Assembly (NCBI GenBank): GCA_021234155.1
Contig: JAJEKV010000002.1
Location: forward strand, 32,851,645-32,915,644
Direction of reading: 5' to 3'
Length of the DNA stretch: 64,000 nt
Source of the DNA: Isoetes taiwanensis
Taxonomy: Eukaryota > Streptophyta > Lycopodiopsida > Isoetales > Isoetaceae
In this document: piece after piece, positions 35,430-46,125 of the stretch
How positions within the stretch are numbered: the stretch's first letter is position 1
Layout of the letters: each line of letters begins with the position of its first letter
Translations under genes and position numbers: made by a program
Notes under the pieces: generated by a model
Databases searched by the model: none
Told to the model about the DNA's origin: nothing
The model's input: only the letters and a program-made list of their open reading frames with translations

Positions 35430-35819
35430 TGTGACGTTCCAGAAGAATATACGCTATATACACGTATATTCCTGGACCCGTCACCATACAAGTCTACCTG
35501 AGTAGCCTTGTATGCATTGGGAAGTGGCAAGGGGGGTGGATTCATGGTATGGTGTCTCAATTTTGCTCATTTTTGCACCACAAAAATAGTCCAAAACATA
35601 GTTCAAGATTGTGGTTTGTACACACAAAAATTCAAATCATTTAGCATTTATGATAGTGCAAAAATAAAATTCCCTCTCTTTGGCATGATATCTTTCTCGA
35701 GAATAGGACTTTTTGAATTTGCCACACAAGCCAAATGCCACGGAGACCAAAATAACGTGGACCGCCAAAAAATAACCAAAAACACCAAAAAGACCTAAAT
35801 AGAGACCCGTAGAAGAATA

Positions 35820-36100
35820 GCGGATCTTGTGGATCGTAGCTTGTGGATCATAGCCAAACAGATCTTGTGGATCATAGCCACCAAGAGATTGGCGGATCAT
35901 AGCTTGCCAAATCATGGGAAAAGCTTTTGGGAAAAGCTTTGCTATATCGCGATGCCGATTTTGTTTCCATTGATTTTTGACCTTGTGAAAAGACCTAAAT
36001 AGAGATTTGCGGAAAGCAATGGCCGGATCTTGTGGATCATAGCTTGTGGATCATAGCATAAAGATTGTCGGATCATAGCTAGAGCTTGTGGCAAAGCTTT
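35820..36100 (+). repeat. Subterminal tandem repeats GGATCATAGC
   Basis: Several copies of GATCTTGTGGATCATAGC-type units lie 290-560 bases inside the left transposon end. They could be transposase-binding sites; that is inference. Confidence 0.6.
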
Positions 36101-36859
36101 TGTTGTATGTAGTGCCAATTTTGATTGATTTTTGACCTTGTGGAGTTGGTTCAATCCTTGGTCTCTTAAATTTCATGGTTGTAGAAATGGAAAAAAATGT
36201 CTTGAATGATAGTGGATTATCATACTGAGGGGATTTGTTAAAACATGAGGAAAAGTTTGTGGATCCATTAGAGATGCGCCAAGTATTGGGGACCAAAGGT
36301 GGAGAATAAACAATCCTATAGATTGAGGGCTCGAAAAAAAGAAAAGAAAGAGGCTTTTACGAGCATTTATAGGGCAATCTATGAGGAAAGGAGTCATGTT
36401 CAAAATGGGCGAGGTTAGTCAAGTTATGGCTGTAGCATGGTTTTGCATGATGTTAAAGGTAAGGATATAGATTGGTTGAGTTTTTATAAGCATGCTTCAA
36501 AAAGAGGTCTTCAATGCTAGAAGAAGATAATATACCCATCAAAGAAGATAGTGGGACTAGAAAAGCACTGAAACCTATACAAGATTCAGGGCATCAGCGA
36601 ACCACGATTGGCTTCATCATATTCTAAAACCGTGGAGTCTAAGAGACGAAATATGGTAATACAAGTTGTAGTTTTATTTTGTTTAATTTGCATTTTGTCA
36701 AATGAGCTTACATAACACAATGTGGGTGGTTTCAGCAAAGTTGGAGATGCAAAAGGAGATTTTACCTTTGGACATTACGATAGTAAGTACTTTTTGATAA
36801 ACATTGTAGAGTCTTAATAATCATTGGTTTGTTCATAGCCTAACCTTTACGGTTATTGT

Positions 36860-37380
36860 GGTCATAGTTTTTGTGATAGTTTTTGTCGTGAGTTCTTAAA
36901 TTGTAGTTCTTTAGTAGAATTGTGGTTTGGAGTTCTTAAATTGGAGTTGTGAATTTATATTATTTGTAGTATATAATTGTGATTTAGAGTTTGTGAATTT
37001 AGATTGTAGTTTATATATTTGGATTTGTTGTTTGTGGTTTATGATTTGTGGTTTTGGGGTTAATGGATTTGGTTTATGAGTTGGGTGTCTTAGTTTGTGG
37101 ATTGAGTGAATTTTATATTGTGTTACGTAGTTTGTGGTTTGTGGTTGCATGTTTTGGTTTGTGGATTGGGGAATTTTATATTGTGTTTTGTGGTTTGTGG
37201 TTTTGCATTTGTCTTTGGTTTGTGGTTTTGCATTTGTGATGGTTAAATTGTGGTTAAGGATTTATACTTTGTGCTTTGTGGATTATATTTTATAGATTGG
37301 ACCTGAATTATAGTGAGTGGAATATAGATTGTGGATTGAGCCTTTAATAAAGTTTCTTTAGATTGTGGAATATACTTGTA
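36860..37380 (+). repeat. Left TTGTGGTTT repeat array of the transposon
   Basis: Many imperfect copies of TTTGTGGTTT and ATTGTGGATT on the plus strand. The right arm (45000-45330) has the reverse-complement motif AACCACAAT at a similar distance from its end. Confidence 0.65.
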
Positions 37381-37457
37381 TCCCTGTAACTAATTTACTG
37401 AATTGTTTCATTCTGATTCCTTACGGGTGATGACAAAATGGAAGGAGTCCACTTGAA

Positions 37458-38910
37458 TTGAAGGTGAAAGAGGTTGATTGTAGGCTACAACAGTCATATA
37501 ACAAATGGAAAGAGTTGAAGAAAACCTTCAAATCATTGAGGGAGAAGAAGGAGCATTATATGCAAGAAATTGTAGACATCAAATGCTTGATGCAAGGAAT
37601 GACAAAGGAATTTGTTTGGGTGTGCAGCAGTGTGTGGTAGATATGAAGGAAGCCGAGGTAGTTAAAGTTGTGGCATCATTGGTTGTTGTAGAGGAAGATC
37701 TTGATGCTATTGAGAAGAGGAGGCAAGGGGACAATGATGAGATTGCAAAACTCGGACCGTGTCTTGAAAGGCTTATTGAAGGCTGCAATGTCCTTGAGAG
37801 CGGGATTAAACTAGATCCTTATCTACCGAGTCTATAGAAACAAATTTCCTATCGGACTCACTGAGCGTGTATGTCCCTATTGTAGAAGATTCTTGGAATA
37901 TGATGGGAAGCCAACGCCCTTTGTTACTCTGAGTGTAACCATCTTTACCATATTCAATGTTTGGCCTCATTATTAAGGTATGAGCAAAAGTAAATTTTGA
38001 TCTTAACAATAGTTATATTTTGATCATTAAGCTCTTTAAATTGATGTGTATAATTTCTTGTTTTCAGTTATAGGGATAAGTGTTGTAGCCTGATTGTAAC
38101 CGGATCATATCGCCACTTGGATTCTTTGCATTTGGCGTGAAGAAAGTTGTACACTCATATGGTATGTATAAGTGGTTAAGCAATCAACTTCTTAACATCA
38201 TTTAATGTTGATGGTTTTGTTGGTTGTCCTTTTAGATGTCCATATGAATCCCACATATGCAAGCACAAGTAGAGATAAGGGATATCTATTCTCACGGATA
38301 GAAGAGCAAAAGATCCAAGTGGAGAATGCAACACAACACGAAATTGAGAAAGAAAGAGCACCTTTGGACAATCAGAAAGTGAGAAACAAGGTAATGTAAA
38401 AGTTAATAGTTTGTATTAGAATAACTTATGTTATTTTTCATTCTTCTTGTATCTTCACGCATGCGGCAAATCAAATCTAAATTCAAATTCAAATTGTTGA
38501 TCAAATCTAAATGAAGAGTCAAGTGCAAAGAGGCTTCAAATTGCGATCAAATCTAAATGAAGAGTCAAGTGCAGCATATCTTTGATGCTTCCAAATTTAC
38601 GTCAAGTGCAGTAGATGTCTCCAAAAGCTACAATGAACCTTCTCTATTTGGACCTCCTAGCCCTTCTAGCTTTACCAAGCAGGAAGTTTCCACCGCATCC
38701 GAAAACCCACTTTCTAGCTTCAACAAGGAGGATAAGCTCAATAAACCCTCTAGCTCTACCAAGCAAGCGGAGTCCACCGCATCTGAAAAACCGCTTTCTA
38801 GCTTCGACAATGAGGAGAAGTTCGTTGCATTAAAAAAACCACTTTTTGTAGTAGAAGTCAAAGATTTCATATCTGGTTGGTTTAAGATACTAATTTTATT
38901 ATTCCTTTGA
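37458..38910 (+). CDS. Transposon plus-strand exons: coiled coil and Ser/Lys-rich linker
   Basis: 37458-37640 encodes a charged helix (WKELKKTFKSLREKKEHYMQ) likely to form a coiled coil. After a frame change the piece up to 37837 continues with VVDMKEAEVVKVV and DLDAIEKRRQGDNDEIAKL. 38557-38910 encodes a linker with two copies of a unit of the type TKQ-STASE-PLSSF-EEK. They probably form the N-terminal part of the same multi-exon gene as the FCP1-like and Ulp1-like exons. I see no enzyme motif. Confidence 0.45.
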
Positions 38911-39289
38911 TAGTTCTAATATTATTCATACTGAAGCTATAATTTCTTTAGGTATAGATACAAGTAGCAAATTGGAAATCGAAACCGAAAATGTCGAAGA
39001 GATATCTACTAGAAAAAACAAAGGTATTCTTCCTTCACTTTTGTTCAATATATAGCAATTCTCTTGGCTCAAGAAATACAATTTGATGATGACAATGTAA
39101 TGTCAAATAGCATTTTACCTCAACCACCATCCACAAAACAACCAAGAAAGATACCTGCATTGATTGAGTTAAAAGGTTTCATTTTTTTCCTAGCTTCTTT
39201 TTTGTCTCGTTCTTCCTCAATATTTGACCGTTGTATCTTGTTGTTTTTACTAGTACCTGACAATTCTGATGGAGAGTTCAAAGAGAAGA

Positions 39290-40030
39290 AAATGGACCTT
39301 ATTATACCTGGAAGTGATTGTGCATCATCTCCAGCCATCAAGAGAATCAGGTTGTCTAAAAAACTATTGATCTTTGATTTCAATGGTGTGCTTGGAAAAT
39401 TCTACGAGCAAACTAGTAGGAATGTCATACCAAGGGTGGATCCACCACTAGAACTTTTGTTGCTTTCCAAAACAAAGATGTTGGTATTCAGGAAAGATTT
39501 ATTCGAGTTTCTTGGCTGGTGTATAAACCAGTTTGACATTGCAATATGGGCTGATTTTGATGGTACCATCTTGAACCTGATAACTAAAAAGTTCTTTCCA
39601 GAAGATATAAGGAGTGCATTAATATTCCAGTGGGGTCTAAAGGAACTCACTAGAGCATGCACTAAAGTTAATAAAATCAATATTAACTTCAAGATTCTAG
39701 AGAAAGTGTACAATCACAAACCTCTTGCGGGGATCATATAAAGTGGTCAATACACTCTTGGTTGATGACCATATGTACAAAGGTTACAAAAATGCCCGAC
39801 ACACTATAGTCACTCCTATCACCTTCAATCCTGAGCAAGGTGATCGAGACTATTTTACCAAAGTTTTGAAGCCATGGTTGTTGGGCCTTTCTTCTGCTGA
39901 TAGTGTTGCTACATATGTACAAGATCATCCAATAGAAAATTGGTTGGATGATATCTCACGAAAAATTTATTGTGGCTATGAAGAAGAAGAACAAGATTTG
40001 ATTATTACTAGAATCTATAAACTATTTTAG
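39290..40030 (+). pseudogene. FCP1/NIF-like HAD phosphatase domain, degenerate
   Basis: The exon reads KKLLIFDFNGVLG, then LVFRKDLFEFLGWC, IAIWADFDGT, and after a one-base frame change at about 39735 VNTLLVDDHMYKGYKN. FCP1-type phosphatases of the HAD superfamily use D-x-D-x-T/V, with the first Asp as nucleophile and the second as acid. Here the second Asp is Asn (DFNGV), so phosphatase activity is doubtful; this DxNG form is also known to me from plant NIF-like proteins. The downstream DD motif that helps bind magnesium is present. It lies directly before the Ulp1-like exons and probably belongs to the same transcription unit of the DNA transposon. Confidence 0.75.
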
Positions 40031-40140
40031 ATCTAATTTGTTACAAAACATTGTGTAAGATATCTGAAATCTACTTTGAAATCTAAATGTGTTAAAATGC
40101 ATTTGTTTCCTTGGATTGTATTATTTACCTTAATAACAGA

Positions 40141-40985
40141 TTGAGGAAGAGGAGCAGATCCCTAGTAGAATTGCTCGACAACTTTCTACCCATGGTGTAT
40201 TGCGCCGAGTCCAACCCAATCACTATAACGAGCACAGACGTAGACATTCTGGACAATGAGACACGATGGCTTAATAATACGATCATTGATCTGTTCATGA
40301 GGTAAATTGTTGTATACCTAGGATTGTACTTTCTGTTGTGACCTCTTTATAGCATGGTGTATTTTGCTTAGAAATGGTGTATTTTGCTTAGAAATGAGTG
40401 GCTACATTTGGATGAGGAACGAAGAAAACAAGTATACATATGTCATGCACTAACATATGGATATATAAAAATGAAAAAAGAACTTGTTATATCCAAATTG
40501 TTGCTGGGATTGGATATGGACCATTGTGCATGTTTGATGATTCCTATGGCACTATGTGCCATAGGAATCATTGGACTGCAGCTGTGATATTGGGTCTTTT
40601 AGCCCCTAGCAATTACACTTATCCAGTTATATTGCACTTTGATAGCCTTGGTTGTCAAAGGTATGATTGGACACCTATAAGCAGGTAAGTGGTCAATTTG
40701 TGAATTCAAATGTAAACTTATTTTAATTATGTAGGAATTGACTTTCCTCTCTTATAATGAGGCTAATAGAAGCTTTGGCCAAGCTTTCCCCACGCAGCAG
40801 CCCAATTCAAAGAGAATTTTGCGGTGGTGCCATCTTAGCCCTCATCCTCTCCAATCAAATGGTTATTCATGTGGATTGTATATTTGTATGTTTGCTAAAA
40901 TCATCATGGAGGAAGATCTTTGCCATCTGAGAATTGGTTACACTATTCAAACCGATGTTTTACACCACAATTTGTGTCTAGTATA
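40141..40985 (+). pseudogene. Ulp1-like (C48) cysteine protease domain in three exons
   Basis: Exon 1 (about 40141-40302) ends TDVDILDNETRWLNNTIIDL, matching the Ulp1 entry motif with WLN. Exon 2 (about 40390-40686) contains NHWTAAVI (catalytic His) and HFDSLG (Asp). Exon 3 (about 40740-40985) contains LQSNGYSCGLYICMFA (catalytic Gln and Cys) and runs to a stop. All four active-site positions are present. Ulp1/SENP enzymes cleave SUMO or related modifiers, and Ulp1-like genes are often carried by plant DNA transposons. The gaps between exons have GT/AG-like borders (for example CTATAAGCAG|GTAAGT at about 40685). Whether the exons keep one frame is uncertain. Confidence 0.85.
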
Positions 40986-41094
40986 AGGGATTACTTGATT
41001 ATTTGTATATGTAATCAAGTTTTTAGAGATTATGGACATGACTTGCTTATTCAGATTTTGAATATATTGTAAACACTGAAGTTTGAATTTATGT

Positions 41095-41740
41095 AGTAAC
41101 AAGCCACAAAGAGAATTGGAGTTTTAGTTTGTGGAGTTTAGAGTTTGGAAGTTTGAGTTTATGTAGTAACAAGCCACAAAGAGAATTAGAGTTTTAGTTT
41201 GTGGAGTTTGTGTTTGTGTAGTAACAAGTAAAAAAAAGAGAATTTGAGTTTGAGTTTGTGGAGTTTGAGTTTATGTAGTAACAAGCCACAAAGAGAATTG
41301 GAGTTTTAGTTTGTGGAGTTTAGAGTTTGGAAGTTTGAGTTTATGTAGTAACAACCCCAGAGAGAATTGGAGTTTTAGTTTGTGGAGTTTGTGTTTGTGT
41401 AGTAACAAGTCACAAAAGAGAGAATTGGAGTTTTAGTTTGTGGAGTTTGTGTTTGTGTAGTAACAAGTCACAAAAGAGAGAATTTGAGTTTGAGTTTGTG
41501 GAGTTTGAGTTTGTGGAGTTTGAGTTTATGTAGTAACAAGCCACAAAGAGAAATGGAGTTTTGAGAAATGGAGTTTTGAGTTTGTGGTTTGTTTGTTTTT
41601 TTTTCAAAAGAGAGAATTTGAGTTTGAGTTTGTGGAGTTTGAGTTTATGTAGTAACAAGCCACAAAGAGAAATGGAGTTTTGAGAAATGGAGTTTTGAGT
41701 TTGTGGTTTGTTTGTTTTTCTTTTTGACGTTTTGAGTTGT
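41095..41740 (+). repeat. Minisatellite inside the DNA transposon
   Basis: Tandem units of about 60-110 bases, containing GTTTATGTAGTAACAAGCCA and GAGTTTTAGTTTGTGGAGTT, recur six or more times, immediately after the Ulp1-like gene. The translated lines over it are low-complexity artefacts. Confidence 0.85.
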
Positions 41741-41865
41741 ATAGTATAGTTAGTCTGGAGTTTGTTTTTTTTTTGGAGTTGGAGTTCTGGAGTTCATTTT
41801 CTTAAGGACACTTTTTTAAGGACCTCTCTAAGGACTTAGTCTAATGCTGCAAAGTCCCTCAACGG

Positions 41866-42035
41866 CGATGGAGGAAGCGCCCCCACCTCACTCATCCTCA
41901 CCGTTCGAGAGGAAGCGCCCCCACCTCACCTCACTCATCCTGCTCGAGGGGAAGCGCCCCACCTCACTCATCACTCATCGACCTCACTCTCGAGGGGGAA
42001 GCGCCCCCATCTCACTACTACCTCACTCACTCACT
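41866..42035 (+). repeat. VNTR GGAAGCGCCCCCACCTCACT
   Basis: Four to five imperfect tandem copies of a unit of about 30-45 bases containing GAAGCGCCCCCACCTCA. Non-coding. Confidence 0.75.
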
Positions 42036-43370
42036 TTCTTTTTTCTTACTTTCTTTTTTCTTTTTAGTTGTTGTTTGGGATTTTATGCATGGTACCATTT
42101 TGGATGTAGATTATACATACCTTTATACATACCTGTAAGCGCCTCCATGTTCCATGTCTCGTCTCGGATGTATTCGGATGTATTCACCATCATTGTCCTG
42201 TAAATTCAATTGTCAACACATGTATCATTCACAACAACCCTCTAAGACCTCTAAGACACTATACTATACACCCTCGAGGTTACACCCTCTAGGAGGCCAC
42301 CCTAGAGGTTAGATCATGTGAGCCATCATAGTGGGATATCCACTCGAGGCTTTTATTGGGACCTATCTCGGCCCGCCGCCTTAGTAAATCTCCGTGCACG
42401 GAAATTTCCGTTTAAAGAGAACCCTCGAATTATATCCGATTCGAGGTCGTTAGATCTCGGACCAATGTGGCTCGACTAATTGTAGGGCATCCCCTACGGC
42501 GCACCTGAGTCCATCCCCTTGGATGTCTCCAAAGGTTCGTCAACAAGGCCCAATCACATGATAATCACTTCTAGGTGCATCTTATATACACATGCTACTT
42601 TTGCTTCTTTGGCATGTGGGATATTGGTGTGGGATATTAGGTTTAGGGTTTTTGTATTGGACTACTCTACCATGTAAGACATAGATCCAAAATTATCAAA
42701 ATTCAAACTTAACATCCTTGGATTTGAACCTAACACCTATTCATTCAATATCTATCAAATGAATAAACCAACACACCTTTTAAACATATGTTAGTTATAA
42801 ATGAAACATTAATAACATAAAGTCTAAACAATAACATTATCATACAAGCACAGAAAACACAAGTAGAAGAATACAAGATATATCAACTCATCATCATCAT
42901 CATTATCTATTAAAACATCAATACATGAAAATCATCATCACGACAACCCAGATGGCTTTGATCTGTTCATCATCATCATCTGCTCACAACAACAAGTGTT
43001 CACTCACTATCACCATCACCATCACCATCATCACCATCACCATCGGCATCACCATCACCATCACCATCACCATCACCATCACCATCACCATCACCATCAC
43101 CATCACCATCATCATCATCGACAACACGGTGGTGGTAAGTTGGCTCTCGATCTGTTCTTCATCCTTAGGATCTAGAAGGTGAAATCTGGGATGTCCTTTG
43201 ATAGCATAATTTCCTTTCATTAGTGGAATTCTAACACCACATACTTGTGTAGAGTAAACCTTTGCGGCTCCTTCTTGAGAACATAATTCATAACCTCTCT
43301 TTGAACTTGGAATTTTTTGAAGTAAGTTCCTTCTAATATACTTTCACCTTTTAAGAACCACGTTCCATTA
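42036..43370. repeat. Gene-free transposon interior with (CACCAT)n
   Basis: No coding exon is supported. A (CACCAT)n/(CATCAC)n microsatellite occupies about 43004-43115. The run separates the plus-strand accessory genes from the minus-strand transposase. Confidence 0.6.
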
Positions 43371-43419
43371 TCTTTGAAGTCTTTTTTCCACTACATACTT
43401 CTCCCTTGTACATGCAAGC

Positions 43420-46125
43420 AACCAAAAGTCATCCCCTTCGGGGTTGTTTTTAGTCTTTGCCACTACAAAAGTAATCTCCACATCGACCCGGTCGGCAATA
43501 TTAACACTGAATATAAGGGCCTTTGTGACTTTCTAACCTCAATTGCATCACAAGTAGATGAAGAAGCGGGTTCAATTTCCACCAGTTCCCACTTATTCAC
43601 ATATGCCGTATTCTCGCATCTATCCCAATGTTCATCTAAACAAAAACTACAAAAGCATGAGAATCTTGAACCTGTAATTGAGTTGTTGATCCCAAAATTT
43701 GAATCTTGGCGTACACTATGAATTTTTGAGTATCCTTCACCGTATGTGCTCCCCATTCCTTCGCCCTATCGACTTCTCTGCTTTAACTTCCCAAAAAAAA
43801 TCTTTTAATATCTTTCTTTTTTTTTGTTTTGGTTCCTCTTTAGAAAGCGTACCGAAAAATAACTCCTTGGCAGCCTCCACAATATCATGTGCATTCTCTA
43901 TCTTAGTATCGGGATATAGGAGTTGGACCATTCGATCCATCTCTTTAATTTGACCTTGCCATCATGTTCTCCCTTTTCCGTGGTTTGAACCAAAGTAATT
44001 CCACATCATATGAATTAGAGTCGATAAGAGTATCTAGCAATAAAATAAAATGGCCTTGCGGCTTTGAATTGTGATGCGGCACCATCGGAAAAAACCCGGT
44101 GCCTCGTGGTTTCAGGTCCTTGCTCTTCCATATAATTGAAGTGCATATTAAAGCAATCTTTGCCGCGAATAAGGTATCATGTTTGCGGTCATCGATATAT
44201 AATAATGTGTTTCTTTTACTACTTCACCATTCTTAGCCACATGATAAGTAATGTGGACAAGAATGGTCACCTGCACGCTTGTCGATATTGAGATTGCACT
44301 GTGTTCTCTCTTTCAATGTGTAATTTTCCATAAAATCTACCCCGACACTATGACATCCGAAGGGAGATTATCGAGCATTTCACTTAAACTGTTTATCTTG
44401 CCATTTGTATTTGAAATTGTGGAGGGAAATTTTTCCAACTTTGTCTTTGAGTTTGCTTATTAGCACCGGCTTTGGTGTGGTCTCTTTGTATTGGTGTTTC
44501 AAAACTTTCTTAGGCTCTCCACGTTTATCCACACCTCCATGTTCATAGTCGATGTACTCCCATTTCACAACCTCCTCACTCTCTAATTCCTTGGGACAGA
44601 TTTCAAACTTCTTTATCCCACACTCACTACAAGTACCGTCAAGACAATCCTTACTATAGAATTCATCAATCTCACCCTTACGGCAAACAATACATTTCCA
44701 AAGATCAGCGATAATACGTAAAAATCTTGCACTCACAAGTACATGACTTTGAGTGCTTCTTCCTGAATTTAGTTAAACCATCCAGCAACATTTGTAACCT
44801 GACATGATATATGCAACAACAAGTGTTATACTCTGCTAGCTTCACTACAAACCACGACTTTGACATTCGGATGTTTTGCTTTGAAAGCTTTATAGAGTTG
44901 CATCGAAGAACAAAACAATAGTTTATCAATCTCAAACTCCAAACCGCAAACATGAACCTCAAACTATAATAATGAAATTCCAAACCACAAAATAAAACAA
45001 TATCCATTAGAAACCTTAAAATCACAATCTAACCTAAAACCACAATCCATCAAACCATAATCTAGACCCACAATGTAATCCACAACCACAACCACAAGCA
45101 AATTGAAACCAAAAACCACATTCCAATCCAAAACCACAATCTAATCAAAACCATAATCTAGAACCACAATGTAATCCACAACCACAACCAAGTTTAAACC
45201 ACAATGCAACGAATCACAATATGACTTGAACCACGGTTTAATCTAACCACAATGTAATCCAAAACCACAATCTATTCCAACCATAATGCAATCTATCTTG
45301 GATCTAAAACTATAATATACTATCTACAATACACAATCTATAATGCATTTATAGAGGATGCGGAGAAAAGCGTGATCAAATCAAGCTTGAAAGAGTAGAT
45401 AGATAGTAGAGTAGTAACTAACTTGGCTTTGCTCTAAGTAATGTGTAGCATGCTCTTCTCTGATATTTCTTTCAAGTCTCCTAGATTTCACATCCTTTGT
45501 GTTTGGAGAGACCCTAGTATTAGAAATCCAAAAATCTGTACAAAGAGCAATAATGAGAATCAGAAATGGAATCACATCTTCTTCCCCTTCTATAGTACAC
45601 CCATTTTCTGAATTGCAATTTATCTCAAATTTGTCTCTCTTTGCAGTGATCAAATTTCTTGGATGAACATCAAGAACTTTTCCCATTTTTACGTAGTGCT
45701 TTTACATTTCATTGCCTATTGCCATTGCTAAACAAGATTTTTTAGCGACCATACAATCTAGACTAGTTGATTGCTTCATGATATGGATTGAATCTCTGAT
45801 ATTATCTATTATGGTTGTTTTTGCTTCAGATTCTTCAAGAGATCCCCAACTATCTCTTCCATAGCTTTATGTTCTAATACATCAATCAATATTTCTCGTT
45901 TAAACGGAGATTCATTGTTTTTGTTTGCCTCAAGAATGAATTAATGCGGTGTTTAACACTACTCTCTTTTTGTTGCACCACTTTTATCCAACCCATCTTG
46001 ACCTCAATCTTCACCAATGCCTCATTAGCTTCTTTTTGTCTTTTTCTCTGTCTTTGTTTCTTCAGACGTTCTTGCTCTGTATCTCTCTTTTTTCTCTTCT
46101 TGATATTCTTTATAGTATTGTCCAC
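43420..46125 (-). pseudogene. Cysteine-rich transposase of the DNA transposon, decayed
   Basis: Minus-strand exons in order. 46125-45886 encodes a basic helix (ERLKKQRQRKRQKEANEAL). 45686-45381 contains VSPNTKDVKSRRL and EEHATHYLEQSQ. The piece ending at about 44705 contains CCCIYHVRLQMLLDGL. 44736-44380 contains CIVCRKG, CSECGIKKFEICP, VKWEYI, KETTP and KWQDKQF. Then the frame shifts: VDFMENYTL at 44340-44314, LVHITYHVAKNGEVVKETHY, and FSDGAASQFKAARPFYFIA at about 44092-44036. The final part, 43940-43737, encodes AKELFFGTL and KKRKILKDFFWEVK. The DF-ENY and SDGAASQFK boxes, the two CxxC pairs and the SP-TK-VV box match a transposase family that I know from animal genomes as unnamed multi-copy proteins. 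The two boxes probably supply catalytic acidic residues of an RNase H-like fold (inference). Several frame breaks show decay. Confidence 0.7.
45000..45330 (-). repeat. Right AACCACAAT repeat array of the transposon
   Basis: A dozen or so imperfect units such as AAAACCACAATCTAATCC, the reverse complement of the left-array motif. It lies 1.3-1.6 kb from the right end, mirroring the left array. A few more copies (CAAACCACAAATG) lie at 46525-46570. Confidence 0.65.

Noticed and set aside
43004-43115. CRISPR-like regular repeats
   Set aside because: Six-base simple repeats without spacers, in a eukaryotic genome.
42925-43220. Thr/Ile or Met/Val repeat proteins on either strand
   Set aside because: Pure translations of the CACCAT microsatellite.
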